In this document: positions 28,292-36,476 of the stretch, one piece after another
Layout: each line of letters begins with the position of its first letter
Numbering within the stretch: position 1 is the first letter of the stretch
Assembly (NCBI GenBank): GCA_050485485.1
Contig: JBJHBM010000003.1
Location: 1 to 64,000 of the forward strand
Direction of reading: 5' to 3'
From: WHSO01 sp050485485
GTDB taxonomy: Bacteria > Pseudomonadota > Alphaproteobacteria > SMXQ01
DNA length: 64,000 bases
Translations under genes and position numbers: made by a program
The notes under the pieces: model-generated
The model's database searches: none
What the model was told of the DNA's origin: nothing
Seen by the model: the letters and a program-made list of their open reading frames with translations, nothing else

Positions 28292-28459
28292 ATGGCCAAG
28301 GCGAACACCATCACCATCAAGCTCGAATCCTCCGAGGGCACGGGCTATTTCTACGTGGCCAAGAAGAACCCGCGCACCCAGACCGAGAAGCTGGAGTTCC
28401 GCAAGTACGACCCGATCGCCCGCAAGCACACCGTCTTCAAGGAAGCGAAGATCAAGTAG
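28292..28459 (+). CDS. rpmG: 50S ribosomal protein L33
   Basis: L33 (55 residues) is a small large-subunit protein near the E site. The sequence MAKANTITIKLESSEGTGYFY, ending with the basic KHTVFKEAKIK, matches the Cys-free form of L33 typical of alphaproteobacteria. A GGGGA site precedes ATG 28292. A clear promoter lies upstream and a rho-independent hairpin downstream, so it is a single-gene transcript. Confidence 0.97.
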   Translation: MAKANTITIKLESSEGTGYFYVAKKNPRTQTEKLEFRKYDPIARKHTVFKEAKIK

Positions 28460-28499
28460 CGCGGCATGGCGTCCTCGGACTAAACGCCTTCGGGCACGA

Positions 28500-28526
28500 A
28501 AAAAGCCGGCTTGAGCCGGCTTTTTG
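28500..28526. terminator. Bidirectional rho-independent terminator of rpmG and pleD
   Basis: AAAAAGCCGGC, a TTGA loop and GCCGGCTTTTT form a perfect stem with A and T runs on both sides, so it can stop transcription from rpmG (plus) and from pleD (minus). Confidence 0.88.
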
Positions 28527-28547
28527 TTGCGTGGAGCGCCGCGGTAC

Positions 28548-28658
28548 GGCAGTTCGCTCGCGCGCGCCGGTCGCGGCAGTTCAGCTCGCGCGCGCCGGTC
28601 GCGGCAGTTCAGCTCGCGCGCGCCGGTCGCGGCAGTTCAGCTCGCGCGCGCCGGTCGC
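28548..28658. repeat. Four tandem copies of a 28-bp unit at the pleD 3' end
   Basis: Units start at 28548, 28575, 28603 and 28631. Each begins GGCAGTTCAGCTCGCG and ends GCGCCGGTCGC; the first has lost one base (27 bp), the others are identical. The last unit contains the pleD stop codon and codes for its final seven or so residues. The repeats lie between the pleD stop and the shared terminator. Confidence 0.95.
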
Positions 28659-30034
28659 GGCGCGACACCGCTCACGACGATCCTGTTGCGTCCGCCCCGC
28701 TTCGCCGCGTAGAGCGCCTTGTCGGCGGCGGCCAGGATGTCCTCGGGCCTTTCCTCTCCCTCCCCGGAACAGGCCACGCCGACCGAGACCGTGACGTTGA
28801 AGGGGCCGGCCGCGGCGCCGACGTCGAACGGCGTTTCCGCGATCACGCTCCGCAGCCTCTCGGCCACGGTGGCGGCGATCTCGATCTCGCAGTCCGGCAG
28901 CACGATCGCGAACTCCTCTCCGCCGAGCCGCGCCGCCATGTCGAACTCCCGCAAGTTGCGCACCATGCGTTGCGCGACCTCCCTGAGCACCCTGTCGCCG
29001 ACGGCATGGCCATGGCTGTCGTTCACGGCCTTGAAGAAATCGATATCGAGCATCAGCACGCCGAGCGGCTTGCGCGTCTCCACGGCGTGGCGCAAGCCGA
29101 GCTGGAGGTGCGCCGTGAGATAGCGGTGATTGTGCAGCCCCGTCAGGTCGTCCGTCAGTGCCATCGACAGACTGCGCTGGTAGTTCTCCTGCAGCCTTTC
29201 GCGGTAACGCTTCTGGCGCAGCTGGGTGCGGGCGCGCGCCTTGAGCTCGTTGGCATCCACCGGGCGCATGAGGTAATCGTTGATCCCGAGCTCGAATCCC
29301 TTGGCGAGACCGCCGATCTCCTCCGCCTCGATGACCAGGAGCAGCGGCACGGTGCGGTTTCCCTCGCTCGCGCGCAGCTGGGACGCCAGGCGCAGCCCGT
29401 CGCTTTCGTCGAGATAGAGGCTGGCGATGACGAGGTCGAAGGCGCCCGCCTCCGCTACCGCCATGGCCGCCGCCGCGTCCCGCACCGAACGCACGGTATG
29501 GCCTTCGGCCTCCAGCGTCGCGGCCAGCCGCCCGCCCGAGAACTCGTCGGGCTCGACGATCAGGATGCGCCCGCGCGGATTGTCCGCGGCGGTTCCCTTG
29601 ATCCCCGACATGACGCCGAACCGGTCGCAGGTCTCCTCCCGCATCCGCCACTCGTCCATTGCGCGCTTCATGCGCGCGAGCGACCGGATGCGCGCGAACA
29701 GGATGACGTCGTTGACCGGCTTGGTGAGAAAATCGTCGGCGCCCGCGCTCAGGCCCGCGACCCGGTCGGAAACGTCGGAAAGCGCCGTGACCATGACCAC
29801 GGGAATATGGGCCGTGGCGCCATCCTGCTTGAGGCGCCGGCATGTCTCGAAACCGTCCATGCCCGGCATCATCACGTCGAGAAGGATGATGTCCGGGCGG
29901 TCCGTCCGCACGCGCTCCAGGGCTTCCGCCCCGCTCATGGCCGTGACGACCGTGAAGTATTCGGCGGTGAGTTTCGCTTCAAGGACCTTCACGTTGGCCG
30001 GAAGGTCGTCAACCACGAGAACCCGGGCCGTCAT
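28637..30034 (-). CDS. pleD: PleD-like response regulator with diguanylate cyclase output
   Basis: This 465-residue protein makes cyclic di-GMP under phospho-control of cell development. The first receiver (about 1-120) has DIILLDVMMPGMDG with the phospho-acceptor Asp. The second (about 155-270) is degenerate: the Asp position reads ALA-SER in DLVIASLYLD, as in Caulobacter PleD. The GGDEF domain carries GGEEF (from residue 371) with an RxxD inhibitory site (REFD) five residues before it, so product feedback is likely. It starts at ATG 30034, five bases after divK. Its last residues come from the adjacent 28-bp repeat. Confidence 0.95.
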   Translation of the reverse strand: MTARVLVVDDLPANVKVLEAKLTAEYFTVVTAMSGAEALERVRTDRPDIILLDVMMPGMDGFETCRRLKQDGATAHIPVVMVTALSDVSDRVAGLSAGADDFLTKPVNDVILFARIRSLARMKRAMDEWRMREETCDRFGVMSGIKGTAADNPRGRILIVEPDEFSGGRLAATLEAEGHTVRSVRDAAAAMAVAEAGAFDLVIASLYLDESDGLRLASQLRASEGNRTVPLLLVIEAEEIGGLAKGFELGINDYLMRPVDANELKARARTQLRQKRYRERLQENYQRSLSMALTDDLTGLHNHRYLTAHLQLGLRHAVETRKPLGVLMLDIDFFKAVNDSHGHAVGDRVLREVAQRMVRNLREFDMAARLGGEEFAIVLPDCEIEIAATVAERLRSVIAETPFDVGAAAGPFNVTVSVGVACSGEGEERPEDILAAADKALYAAKRGGRNRIVVSGVAPRPARAS

Positions 30035-30039
30035 CGCAG

Positions 30040-30405
30040 CTACTTCAGGACGCGCTGAATGGTTTCCATGAAGGTGGTGACCGAGATCGGCTTGGCAATG
30101 TAGGCCTCGCAGCCGCCTTCGCGGATCTTCTCCTCGTCGCCCTTCATGGCGAAGGCCGTCACCGCGATCACGGGAATGCCCTTCAGCTCGTCGTCCTGCT
30201 TGAGCTGGCGCGTGACCTCGAGGCCCGAGATCTCCGGAAGCTGGATGTCGAGCAGGATCAGGTCGGGCCGGTGCGCACGGGCGAGGCCCACGGCCTCGGT
30301 GCCGCTCTTCGTCTGAACCGTGGCGAAGCCGTGCGCTTCCAGAAGATCGTGGAAGAGCTTCATGTTCAGCTCGTTGTCTTCGACGATGAGTACCGTTCGC
30401 GCCAT
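30040..30405 (-). CDS. divK: Single-domain response regulator DivK
   Basis: DivK (121 residues) is a stand-alone receiver that relays polar kinase signals controlling the cell cycle in alphaproteobacteria. VLIVEDNELNMKLF supplies the acidic pair, LILLDIQLPEISG the phosphorylated Asp, and AYIAKPI the conserved Lys. There is no output domain. The gene order divK-pleD with a gap of five bases is the arrangement known from Caulobacter. Confidence 0.95.
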   Translation of the reverse strand: MARTVLIVEDNELNMKLFHDLLEAHGFATVQTKSGTEAVGLARAHRPDLILLDIQLPEISGLEVTRQLKQDDELKGIPVIAVTAFAMKGDEEKIREGGCEAYIAKPISVTTFMETIQRVLK

Positions 30406-30710
30406 CAGTCCTGCCCGTTCTGGCTGTCGTCACCGCGGTCCCGGCCCCGTTCGCCGTCGCCGGGGGCCGGTCCGGGCCGCAAAAGGCGGCGCCGTGCCTT
30501 TCGGCATAGTCGGCCGGTTTCGTTAATTTTTCGTGAGTCTGGCCCGCCAGAGCCGTCCGCTCCCCCCGATATCGGCCATGTCCCGGCATCGGATGGAAGG
30601 GGCAGCCCCCGCCCCCCATCCATGATCGTTTGCCAGTCCCCAGCAAGGTTCTCTATCTTCTCCCGACCAGCAACTCAAGGGTTCGTTCCGCCCCCCCCCC
30701 CCCGCCGCCG
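30406..30710. other. Divergent intergenic region between divK and sbtA, ending in a 13-C tract
   Basis: The 305 bases contain no convincing gene. An AT-rich patch (GTTAATTTTT, about 30521-30530) lies near the middle and could be part of a promoter for either side. The right end is the poly-C run described separately. Nothing else was recognised. Confidence 0.5.
30691..30703 (+). repeat. Poly-C tract (13 C) just upstream of the sbtA start
   Basis: A run of 13 cytosines lies 7 bases before ATG 30711, in the place where a ribosome site would be expected. The run is also in frame with a possible longer N-terminus. Mononucleotide tracts of this length are prone to slippage. Confidence 0.9.
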
Positions 30711-31700
30711 ATGTCCGATATCCTCGCCCTCGCCTCGCAAACCGTGCTGTCCCCCATGGTGCTGTTCTTCGTCCTGGGGTTCGCCGCGGCGCTCTACAGG
30801 TCCGACCTCAGCATCCCCGAGGCGATGGCCAAGGCCATGTCGCTCTACCTGCTGTTCGCGATCGGCTTCAAGGGCGGGGTGGCGGTTTCGGCCAACGGCG
30901 TGACCGGGGCGCTGTTCGCCGCGCTGCTCGCCGGAATCGTCCTGAGCGCGCTCATCCCCGTGATCGCCTTCGCGATCCTGCGCGTGGCGACCCGTCTTTC
31001 CAGGGTGGACGCCGCGGCCGTGGCCGGCCATTACGGCTCCATCTCGATCGTGACCTTCGTGACCGCGACCTCGCTGCTGGCGCGCGGCGGCCTTCCCTAC
31101 GAGGGCTTCCTCGTCGCGGTGGCAGCGGTGATGGAGGCTCCCGCCATCTTCGTCGCCCTGATGCTGGCGCGCCGCGGCGTCGCCGGAACGGCCGCCGCCC
31201 GCGAGGCCTCCGACGGCCGCCTGTGGCGCGAGGTCGCCCTCAACGGCTCGATCGTGCTGCTGGCCGGTGCCTTCGTGGTGGGATGGATCACGGGAACCGA
31301 CGGGCTCGCCCAGGTGTCGGGGTTCATCGTGACGCCCTTCAACGGCATCCTGTGCCTGTTCCTGCTCGACATGGGACTGGTCGCGGGGCGCGGCATCCGC
31401 CAGAGCCTCTCGGCGCTGAGCCCCGCCGTGATCGGGTTCGGCCTCGCGATGCCGCTGGTGGGCGCCGCGCTCGGCCTCGCGGCCGCGTTCCTGGTCGGCC
31501 TGTCGCCGGGCGGAGCGGCGCTGTTCGCCACGCTCGCGGCCTCGGCCTCCTATATCGCCGTGCCCGCGGCCATGCGCGTCGCGCTGCCCGAGGCTCGGCC
31601 CGCGATCTACCTGACCCTGTCGCTCGGCGTCACCTTCCCGTTCAACCTGCTGGTCGGCATTCCCCTCTACATCTGGGCGGCCGCCCGGCTCACAGGCTGA
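30711..31700 (+). CDS. sbtA: Sodium-dependent bicarbonate transporter, SbtA family
   Basis: This 329-residue protein has about ten membrane segments in two inverted halves and matches the SbtA family: VLGFAAALYRSDLSIPEAMAKAMSLYLLFAIGFKGG near the start, GHYGSISIVTFVTA in the first half, and FLLDMGLVAGRG in the second. Cyanobacterial SbtA brings bicarbonate in with sodium. I start at ATG 30711; a longer frame from 30630 would read through the C tract as poly-Pro. The PII-like partner gene follows after ten bases, which strengthens the assignment. Confidence 0.9.
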   Translation: MSDILALASQTVLSPMVLFFVLGFAAALYRSDLSIPEAMAKAMSLYLLFAIGFKGGVAVSANGVTGALFAALLAGIVLSALIPVIAFAILRVATRLSRVDAAAVAGHYGSISIVTFVTATSLLARGGLPYEGFLVAVAAVMEAPAIFVALMLARRGVAGTAAAREASDGRLWREVALNGSIVLLAGAFVVGWITGTDGLAQVSGFIVTPFNGILCLFLLDMGLVAGRGIRQSLSALSPAVIGFGLAMPLVGAALGLAAAFLVGLSPGGAALFATLAASASYIAVPAAMRVALPEARPAIYLTLSLGVTFPFNLLVGIPLYIWAAARLTG

Positions 31701-31710
31701 GAGGTCAACG

Positions 31711-32022
31711 ATGCAGGTCTATCCCAAGAAGCGCGTCGAGATCATCGTGGAAGCGCCGGTGGTGGGACGCCTGACCCGCATCCTCGAGGACGAGAGGGTG
31801 ACGGGCTACACCGTCTTTCCCGCACTCTCCGGCAAGGGGCTCGAGGGAGAATGGAGCCGCGAAGGCGTCGTCACCGACGCGGGCCGCATGGTCGCCGTGG
31901 TCTGCATCGTCTCGGAGGAGCGCAAGGACCGCATCCTCGAGCGCGTGTTCGAGCTCATCTCCCACCAGATCGGCATCGTCAGCGTCACCGACTGCGAAGT
32001 CGTGCGCGGCGACCGCTTCTGA
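31711..32022 (+). CDS. sbtB: PII-like protein SbtB
   Basis: This 103-residue protein has the ferredoxin-like PII fold, with VEIIVEAPVVGRLTRILED, then GYTVFPALSGKGLEG (T-loop region), and CIVSEERKDRILERVF. In cyanobacteria SbtB binds adenine nucleotides including cAMP and controls SbtA. The C-terminus here ends RGDRF, without the Cys-Gly-Pro-x-Gly-Cys redox loop seen in cyanobacterial SbtB. It lies ten bases after sbtA on the same strand with GAGAGG before the start. Confidence 0.88.
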   Translation: MQVYPKKRVEIIVEAPVVGRLTRILEDERVTGYTVFPALSGKGLEGEWSREGVVTDAGRMVAVVCIVSEERKDRILERVFELISHQIGIVSVTDCEVVRGDRF

Positions 32023-32142
32023 CCGCCCGCGCCCGCGTCCCCGCCGCAACGCAAAGGGCCCGTGCCCGCCTGCTGCTGCACGACCCGGCGAGCGGCCGCC
32101 TTACCCCGGCCTAACGGAGTTCGGCACCGGGCTTGACGGGGC

Positions 32143-32970
32143 TCAGCACTTGGGGCGCTCGAGGGCCTCGATGCGCTCGAGCTTGCCGTCGATCGCGAAC
32201 CCGCCGTAGTCGATCACGTAGTCCTCCGACACGCCGTTGTCGTAGGCGCGCAGGCCCAGCTCGTAGGTGGGCTCGGCCTTGGACGCGCCGAGCGGGAAGT
32301 AGGCCAGCCGCATCGCCCAGGAGCGGCGGTTGGTGAGCGGCTCGCGCGCGGCCGCCCCTTGCGCCTTCTCCTGGATCCGGCCGATCACGGCGTTGACGCC
32401 GAGCGGGCCGTCGCGCCCCGCGCCGTCGAATAGGACACGGTACAGCACGCGCTCGCCGGCGCGGGCGGCCGCGAGCAGCGCCTGCATGTGCGCGGTCGGG
32501 AACACGGTGCCGGCCGGCAGGTCGAAGCGCAGGCCCTCGGGCTGGGTGAAGTCGGCCGTCCCCGGGCCGCCGCCGGGCGCCAGCCTGGCGCTGCCCTGGA
32601 GGTCTTCCACCACCCGGCCCCCGCGGCTGTCGCGGCTGGTGAAGCGGTAGCTCAGGCCGTCGTGGGCCTCGAAGCTCGAGAAGTCGGCCTCGGTGGTCGT
32701 CACCTTGCCCTCGTTGTCGATGAGGTCGAGCTTGAGGCGCTGCTTGACGGTCCAGCCTTCGCAGGACTTGGCCCATTCCATAACGAGGGCGCCCTTGGCG
32801 CCGGAGATGTTGCTGCCCTGGCGGGTGCGGCCGAGCGACAGGGTGTAGACCGCGCGGTGCGGCGTCACCTCGGGATCGCCGGCCGGCCGCTGCTGGGCGA
32901 GCGCCGGGGTGCCGCCCGCGTCCGCCATGACGATGGCCGCCGCCAGGGCCGCCGCACCCAGATATCGCAC
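32143..32970 (-). CDS. eipB: EipB-like periplasmic envelope-integrity protein (DUF1849)
   Basis: This 275-residue protein has an N-terminal signal peptide ending near ALAQQ (about residue 27), so it is probably periplasmic. HRAVYTLSLG, the strand SGAKGALVMEWAKSCEGW and the C-terminal GGFAIDGKLERIEALERPKC match DUF1849. The two Cys (about 70 and 275) sit where Brucella EipB forms its disulfide. EipB proteins are beta-spiral proteins needed for envelope integrity. I choose GTG 32970, which has AGGAGCGGAG ahead; the longer frame upstream lacks a ribosome site. It is convergent with sbtB. Confidence 0.88.
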   Translation of the reverse strand: MRYLGAAALAAAIVMADAGGTPALAQQRPAGDPEVTPHRAVYTLSLGRTRQGSNISGAKGALVMEWAKSCEGWTVKQRLKLDLIDNEGKVTTTEADFSSFEAHDGLSYRFTSRDSRGGRVVEDLQGSARLAPGGGPGTADFTQPEGLRFDLPAGTVFPTAHMQALLAAARAGERVLYRVLFDGAGRDGPLGVNAVIGRIQEKAQGAAAREPLTNRRSWAMRLAYFPLGASKAEPTYELGLRAYDNGVSEDYVIDYGGFAIDGKLERIEALERPKC

Positions 32971-33256
32971 GTCTCCGCTCCTTCCACGCCCGCATCGATC
33001 GATCGGCACGGCCGATCCGAAGGGGCGATTATGCCATCCTTCGCGCCGGGCAGATAGCCGCGCCGGGCCGGGCGGCAATTCCTGCCGGTGCCCGGTCGGC
33101 GGCGCCGCGCCGCGCGGCAATTCCTGCCGACGCGCCCGCGCGGAAAGCCCCGGATCCGGGCGCGGCGCGGCTTGGCACGGGCGTTGCTACCCCGGAGGCG
33201 GGACCGCTGCGTCCCGTGCGCGGGATTCGGCCCGCGGGCACGACGGAGGGAGAAGC

Positions 33257-33997
33257 ATGAGGCAGCATCCGAAACGCGGCGGCGCGCGCGCGCCGGCCGA
33301 CCTGCGGCTGATCGCGGAGATCGGCGCGGCGGCGGGCCGCCTGCGCGACGCCATCGGCGTGCCGACGGGCGGCGCCGGGCGCCTCGACCGGCGTGCCAAG
33401 CCGGTGCGCCCGGCCCTGGTCGAGGAGGTGCTCGACGCCGCGGCCGAGGTCGAGAGCTTCCTCGCCGAGCAGACCGCGCGCATCGCCTATCTCGAGAACC
33501 TGACCCTCACCGACGAGCTCACCGGCCTGCGCAACCGGCGCGGCTTCAACGAGGAGCTGCGCCGCACGCTGGCCGCCGCCAACCGCTACGGCGACGAGGG
33601 CGTGCTGGTGTTCTGCGACCTCGACGGCTTCAAGACCGTCAACGACACCTACGGCCACCACGTCGGCGACGCGGTGCTGCGCCAGATCGCCCGGGTGCTG
33701 CAGGCCGAGGTGCGCGAGAGCGACGTGGTCGCGCGGCTCGGCGGCGACGAGTTCGCGATCCTGATGATCCAGACCAGCTGGCGCGACGGCTTCAAGCGCG
33801 CCCAGATGCTGCGCCGCGCCGTCAACGGCATGGTGGCGCGTCACGAGGGGCGCGAGATCCGGGTCGCGGCGAGTTTCGGGGTCGAGCCGTTCGGCCCCCA
33901 CGACGAGGAAACCAACCTGATCGCGCGCGCCGACATGGCGATGTACGTCAACAAGCGCAAGAAGTCCTCGATCGCGCTCGACAGCGCCGCCGAATAG
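33257..33997 (+). CDS. GGDEF diguanylate cyclase
   Basis: This 246-residue cytosolic protein has an N-terminal part with a helical segment (about 50-80) leading directly into a GGDEF domain (82-240). LGGDEFAI (GGDEF at 162-166) keeps the active site, and an RxxD inhibitory site (RESD, 153-156) is present, so c-di-GMP synthesis with feedback is likely. No EAL, PAS or membrane segment is visible. The start is ATG 33257, with GGAGGGAGAA in front; the in-frame extension to 32909 overlaps the opposite gene and is rejected. The input signal is not known. Confidence 0.92.
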   Translation: MRQHPKRGGARAPADLRLIAEIGAAAGRLRDAIGVPTGGAGRLDRRAKPVRPALVEEVLDAAAEVESFLAEQTARIAYLENLTLTDELTGLRNRRGFNEELRRTLAAANRYGDEGVLVFCDLDGFKTVNDTYGHHVGDAVLRQIARVLQAEVRESDVVARLGGDEFAILMIQTSWRDGFKRAQMLRRAVNGMVARHEGREIRVAASFGVEPFGPHDEETNLIARADMAMYVNKRKKSSIALDSAAE

Positions 33998-34008
33998 CCC
34001 GCGAAAGG

Positions 34009-34026
34009 CCGTCCGGTCCCGGACGG
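34009..34026. terminator. Hairpin between two convergent genes
   Basis: CCGTCCGG and CCGGACGG form a perfect dyad between the GGDEF gene and the SPOR lipoprotein gene. There is no T run, so intrinsic termination is uncertain. Confidence 0.4.
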
Positions 34027-34056
34027 AAAGTCCCCCGAGTGCGCCCTTGGGCGCCG

Positions 34057-34872
34057 CTATTGCGCCGCGACGCAGCCGCCGGACGCGCCGTTGGCGCAGG
34101 CCGGTGCCGGCCAGGCGCCGGCGAATCCCGCGCGGACGTAGCCGTCGCGCGCGGCGATGCCGGCACGGCGGTCGAACGGGCCGCTCACCACCCGGTAGTA
34201 GGTCCGCCCCGCCACCACGGCCTCCGCCACCCGCGCCCCGGCGCCCGCCGCCGCCGCGGCGCGCGCCGCGTTGTCCTTGCGCGCGAAGCTGCCGAGCACG
34301 ACGAAATAGCGCGGCTCCCCGGCCGACGCCGGCACCGGGTCTGCCACCGGAGCGGCTTCCGGCAGGGCGGCCTGCTCGGGCATGGGCGCGGGCGCGGGCG
34401 CGGGCGCAACGCGGACGGCTTCCGGCGCGCCCACATGGGGAGCGAAGAACATGTCGGCGCCGAAACCCGCCGCCACCAGCACCGAATCGCCCGTGGCCGG
34501 CGCCAGCGGCGCGGCGACCTCGGCCGCGGGCTCGGAGACAGCATCGAGACTCGCAACCTGTTGACCTTCCGTGGATTCCGCTTGGCAGACCGCGATCCCC
34601 GTGACGACGCGGTGGAGCGCGCAATCCTCGTCGAGGGCGGCGGACAAGAGATGGTCGGCACCGCCCTTGCCGGTGGCGGCGTAGCTCACGCCGTCGAGCG
34701 CCTGGGCGGCGATCATATAGGCCGGCGGCAGCGGCGCGCAGGCCCCCAGGGCGAGCAGCGAAGCCATTGGAATAGCGAGGAAAATCCGGGAGGACGCGGG
34801 CGGAAGCGGACGCAGGTGCGATACGCCGGGGACAGGAAGCCGGGGTCGGGCCGGGTCTCGGAATCGCCGCAT
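34057..34872 (-). CDS. SPOR-domain lipoprotein
   Basis: This 271-residue protein starts at ATG 34872 (GGTGGAGG upstream). A long leader ends in the lipobox LALGAC (Cys about residue 45), so it is probably membrane-anchored. The middle is Pro/Ala-rich with low complexity (APAPAPMPEQ). The last 80 residues look like a SPOR domain: YFVVLGSFARKDNA, then YRVVSGPFDRR, which binds denuded septal peptidoglycan in other proteins. Two Cys near the C-terminus (ACANGASGGC) are unusual. A role at the division site is inference from the domain. Confidence 0.82.
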   Translation of the reverse strand: MRRFRDPARPRLPVPGVSHLRPLPPASSRIFLAIPMASLLALGACAPLPPAYMIAAQALDGVSYAATGKGGADHLLSAALDEDCALHRVVTGIAVCQAESTEGQQVASLDAVSEPAAEVAAPLAPATGDSVLVAAGFGADMFFAPHVGAPEAVRVAPAPAPAPMPEQAALPEAAPVADPVPASAGEPRYFVVLGSFARKDNAARAAAAAGAGARVAEAVVAGRTYYRVVSGPFDRRAGIAARDGYVRAGFAGAWPAPACANGASGGCVAAQ

Positions 34873-35110
34873 GGAAGCCTCCACCGGGCAATTGTTGAAA
34901 TAGCCGGTGAATACTGTGCCCCAACCCCCTATATAGCAAGGGTTTTTACGCGCAAAGCCCGTCAAATTTAACGGACAAGCCGACGATGCCCCCGACCGGA
35001 CGAAATCCGCAACGGTCGCGCCAGAACCCCGATCGGGCGCGCCAAAAACCGCAGGGCCCGCGCGGCCCCCGCCCTTGCCCCGCGCGCGGCATTCGGGGAT
35101 GGTGCGGCGC

Positions 35111-36427
35111 ATGACGATCGACGCTTCGGACAAGACCATCCATCTCGCCGAGCAGCGCCACAAGCTCGGCGCGTGGATCCGGACGCGCCTGTGGGCCCAG
35201 GTGCTGTGCGGCATGGCGCTCGGCTTCGGCGTCGGCACCCTGCTGAGCCCGGAGATGGGCCTCCTCGACGCCGCCACCGCCGACCTCGTCGGGGCGTGGC
35301 TCGCGCTCCCCGGCCAGCTGTTCCTCGGCCTGATCGCCATGGTGCTGGTGCCGCTGATCTTCGGCTCGATCGTGGGCGGGCTCACCGGGGCGCGCTCGGG
35401 TGCCGAGCTGCGCGCGGTCGGCGCGCGCCTCGCGGGCTTCATCCTCGTCACCACCTTCGCCGCCGCCTGGATCGGGGTCGGCCTCGCGCGCTGGCTCGCC
35501 CCGGGGGAAGGCCTCACCGGGCTCGCGCGCCCGACCGCCCCGGCGCCGCTGCCCGAGGCCGGCGCCTTCGACGCCGCCCGCGCCCCCGACGTGATCGCCG
35601 CCATCCTGCCCGCCAACCCCACCGCCTCCATCGTGCAGGGCGACATGCTCGCCGTAGTGGTGCTCGCGGTGCTGGTCGGCATCGCCGCCACCCAGGTCGC
35701 GCGCGACAAGGTGGGCCCGTTCCTCGCCGTGCTCGACGCGCTGCTCGCCATCGCCATGACGATCGTGAAGTGGGCGATGTTCCTCGCCCCCGTCGCGGTG
35801 TTCGGCCTGATGGCGCAGCTCGTGATGCGCGCCGGCCTCGACACCGTGGTCGGCATGTCCACCTACGTCGCGACCGTGATGGCGGGCCTCGCCCTCCTGT
35901 TCCTGATCTATCTCGCCGTCCTGGCGCTGTTCGGCGGCGTGGGCCCGGCGGCCTTCCTGCGCCGGGCCGGGGGCACGCTGCTGCTCGCGTTCTCCACCTC
36001 GAGCTCCTCGGCGATCATGCCGATGACCATCGAGACCGCGCGCGCCCTCGGCGTGCCGGCGCCGGTCGCCAACCTCGTGGTCCCGCTCGGCGCCACCATG
36101 AACATGGCCGGCACGGCGCTCTACCAGTCGGTGGCGATCCTGTTCCTCGCGCAGATCGCGGGGATCGAGCTGTCCCTCACCCAGACGCTGCTCATCACCG
36201 CCACGCTGGTCGCCTCCTCGATCGGCGCGCCGGGCACGCCCGGGGTCAGCATCGCGATCCTGGTGAGCGTCGCCGCCGGGTTCGGCATCCCGGTCGAGGG
36301 CATGGTGATCATCCTCGGCGTGGACCGCATCCTCGACATGAGCCGCACCACGGTCAACGTCACCGGCGACCTGGTGGCGAGCCTGATCCTGAAGCCGCGC
36401 GCCGCGACCGGGCCGCAGCCGGCCTGA
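35111..36427 (+). CDS. Dicarboxylate/amino acid:cation symporter, GltP/GltPh family
   Basis: This 438-residue inner-membrane protein has the GltPh fold: eight helices and two hairpins. TLLLAFSTSSSSAIMP is the HP1 Ser-rich motif, DMSRTTVNVTGD is in TM8 with the substrate-contact Arg, and GTPGVS is in HP2. The TM7 motif, NMDGT in most relatives, reads NMAGT here (Asn331-Thr335), replacing an Asp that binds sodium in GltPh. This may change ion coupling. I start at ATG 35111; ATG 35099 and an upstream TTG are alternatives. It is divergent from the SPOR gene, with 238 bases between that hold no gene. Confidence 0.9.
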   Translation: MTIDASDKTIHLAEQRHKLGAWIRTRLWAQVLCGMALGFGVGTLLSPEMGLLDAATADLVGAWLALPGQLFLGLIAMVLVPLIFGSIVGGLTGARSGAELRAVGARLAGFILVTTFAAAWIGVGLARWLAPGEGLTGLARPTAPAPLPEAGAFDAARAPDVIAAILPANPTASIVQGDMLAVVVLAVLVGIAATQVARDKVGPFLAVLDALLAIAMTIVKWAMFLAPVAVFGLMAQLVMRAGLDTVVGMSTYVATVMAGLALLFLIYLAVLALFGGVGPAAFLRRAGGTLLLAFSTSSSSAIMPMTIETARALGVPAPVANLVVPLGATMNMAGTALYQSVAILFLAQIAGIELSLTQTLLITATLVASSIGAPGTPGVSIAILVSVAAGFGIPVEGMVIILGVDRILDMSRTTVNVTGDLVASLILKPRAATGPQPA

Positions 36428-36476
36428 TCCGCGACCCGGCGGCGAAAGCCGTCACGGTCCGGCGGGCGGACGCGCG

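Noticed and set aside
28548..28658. Possible CRISPR array
   Set aside because: The 28-bp units are directly joined with no spacers, and no cas genes are near.
28511..30058. A long plus-strand frame across pleD whose start encodes repeated Arg/Ala/Ser peptides
   Set aside because: It is antisense to pleD, has no ribosome site, and its repetitive start is just the 28-bp repeat read in several frames.
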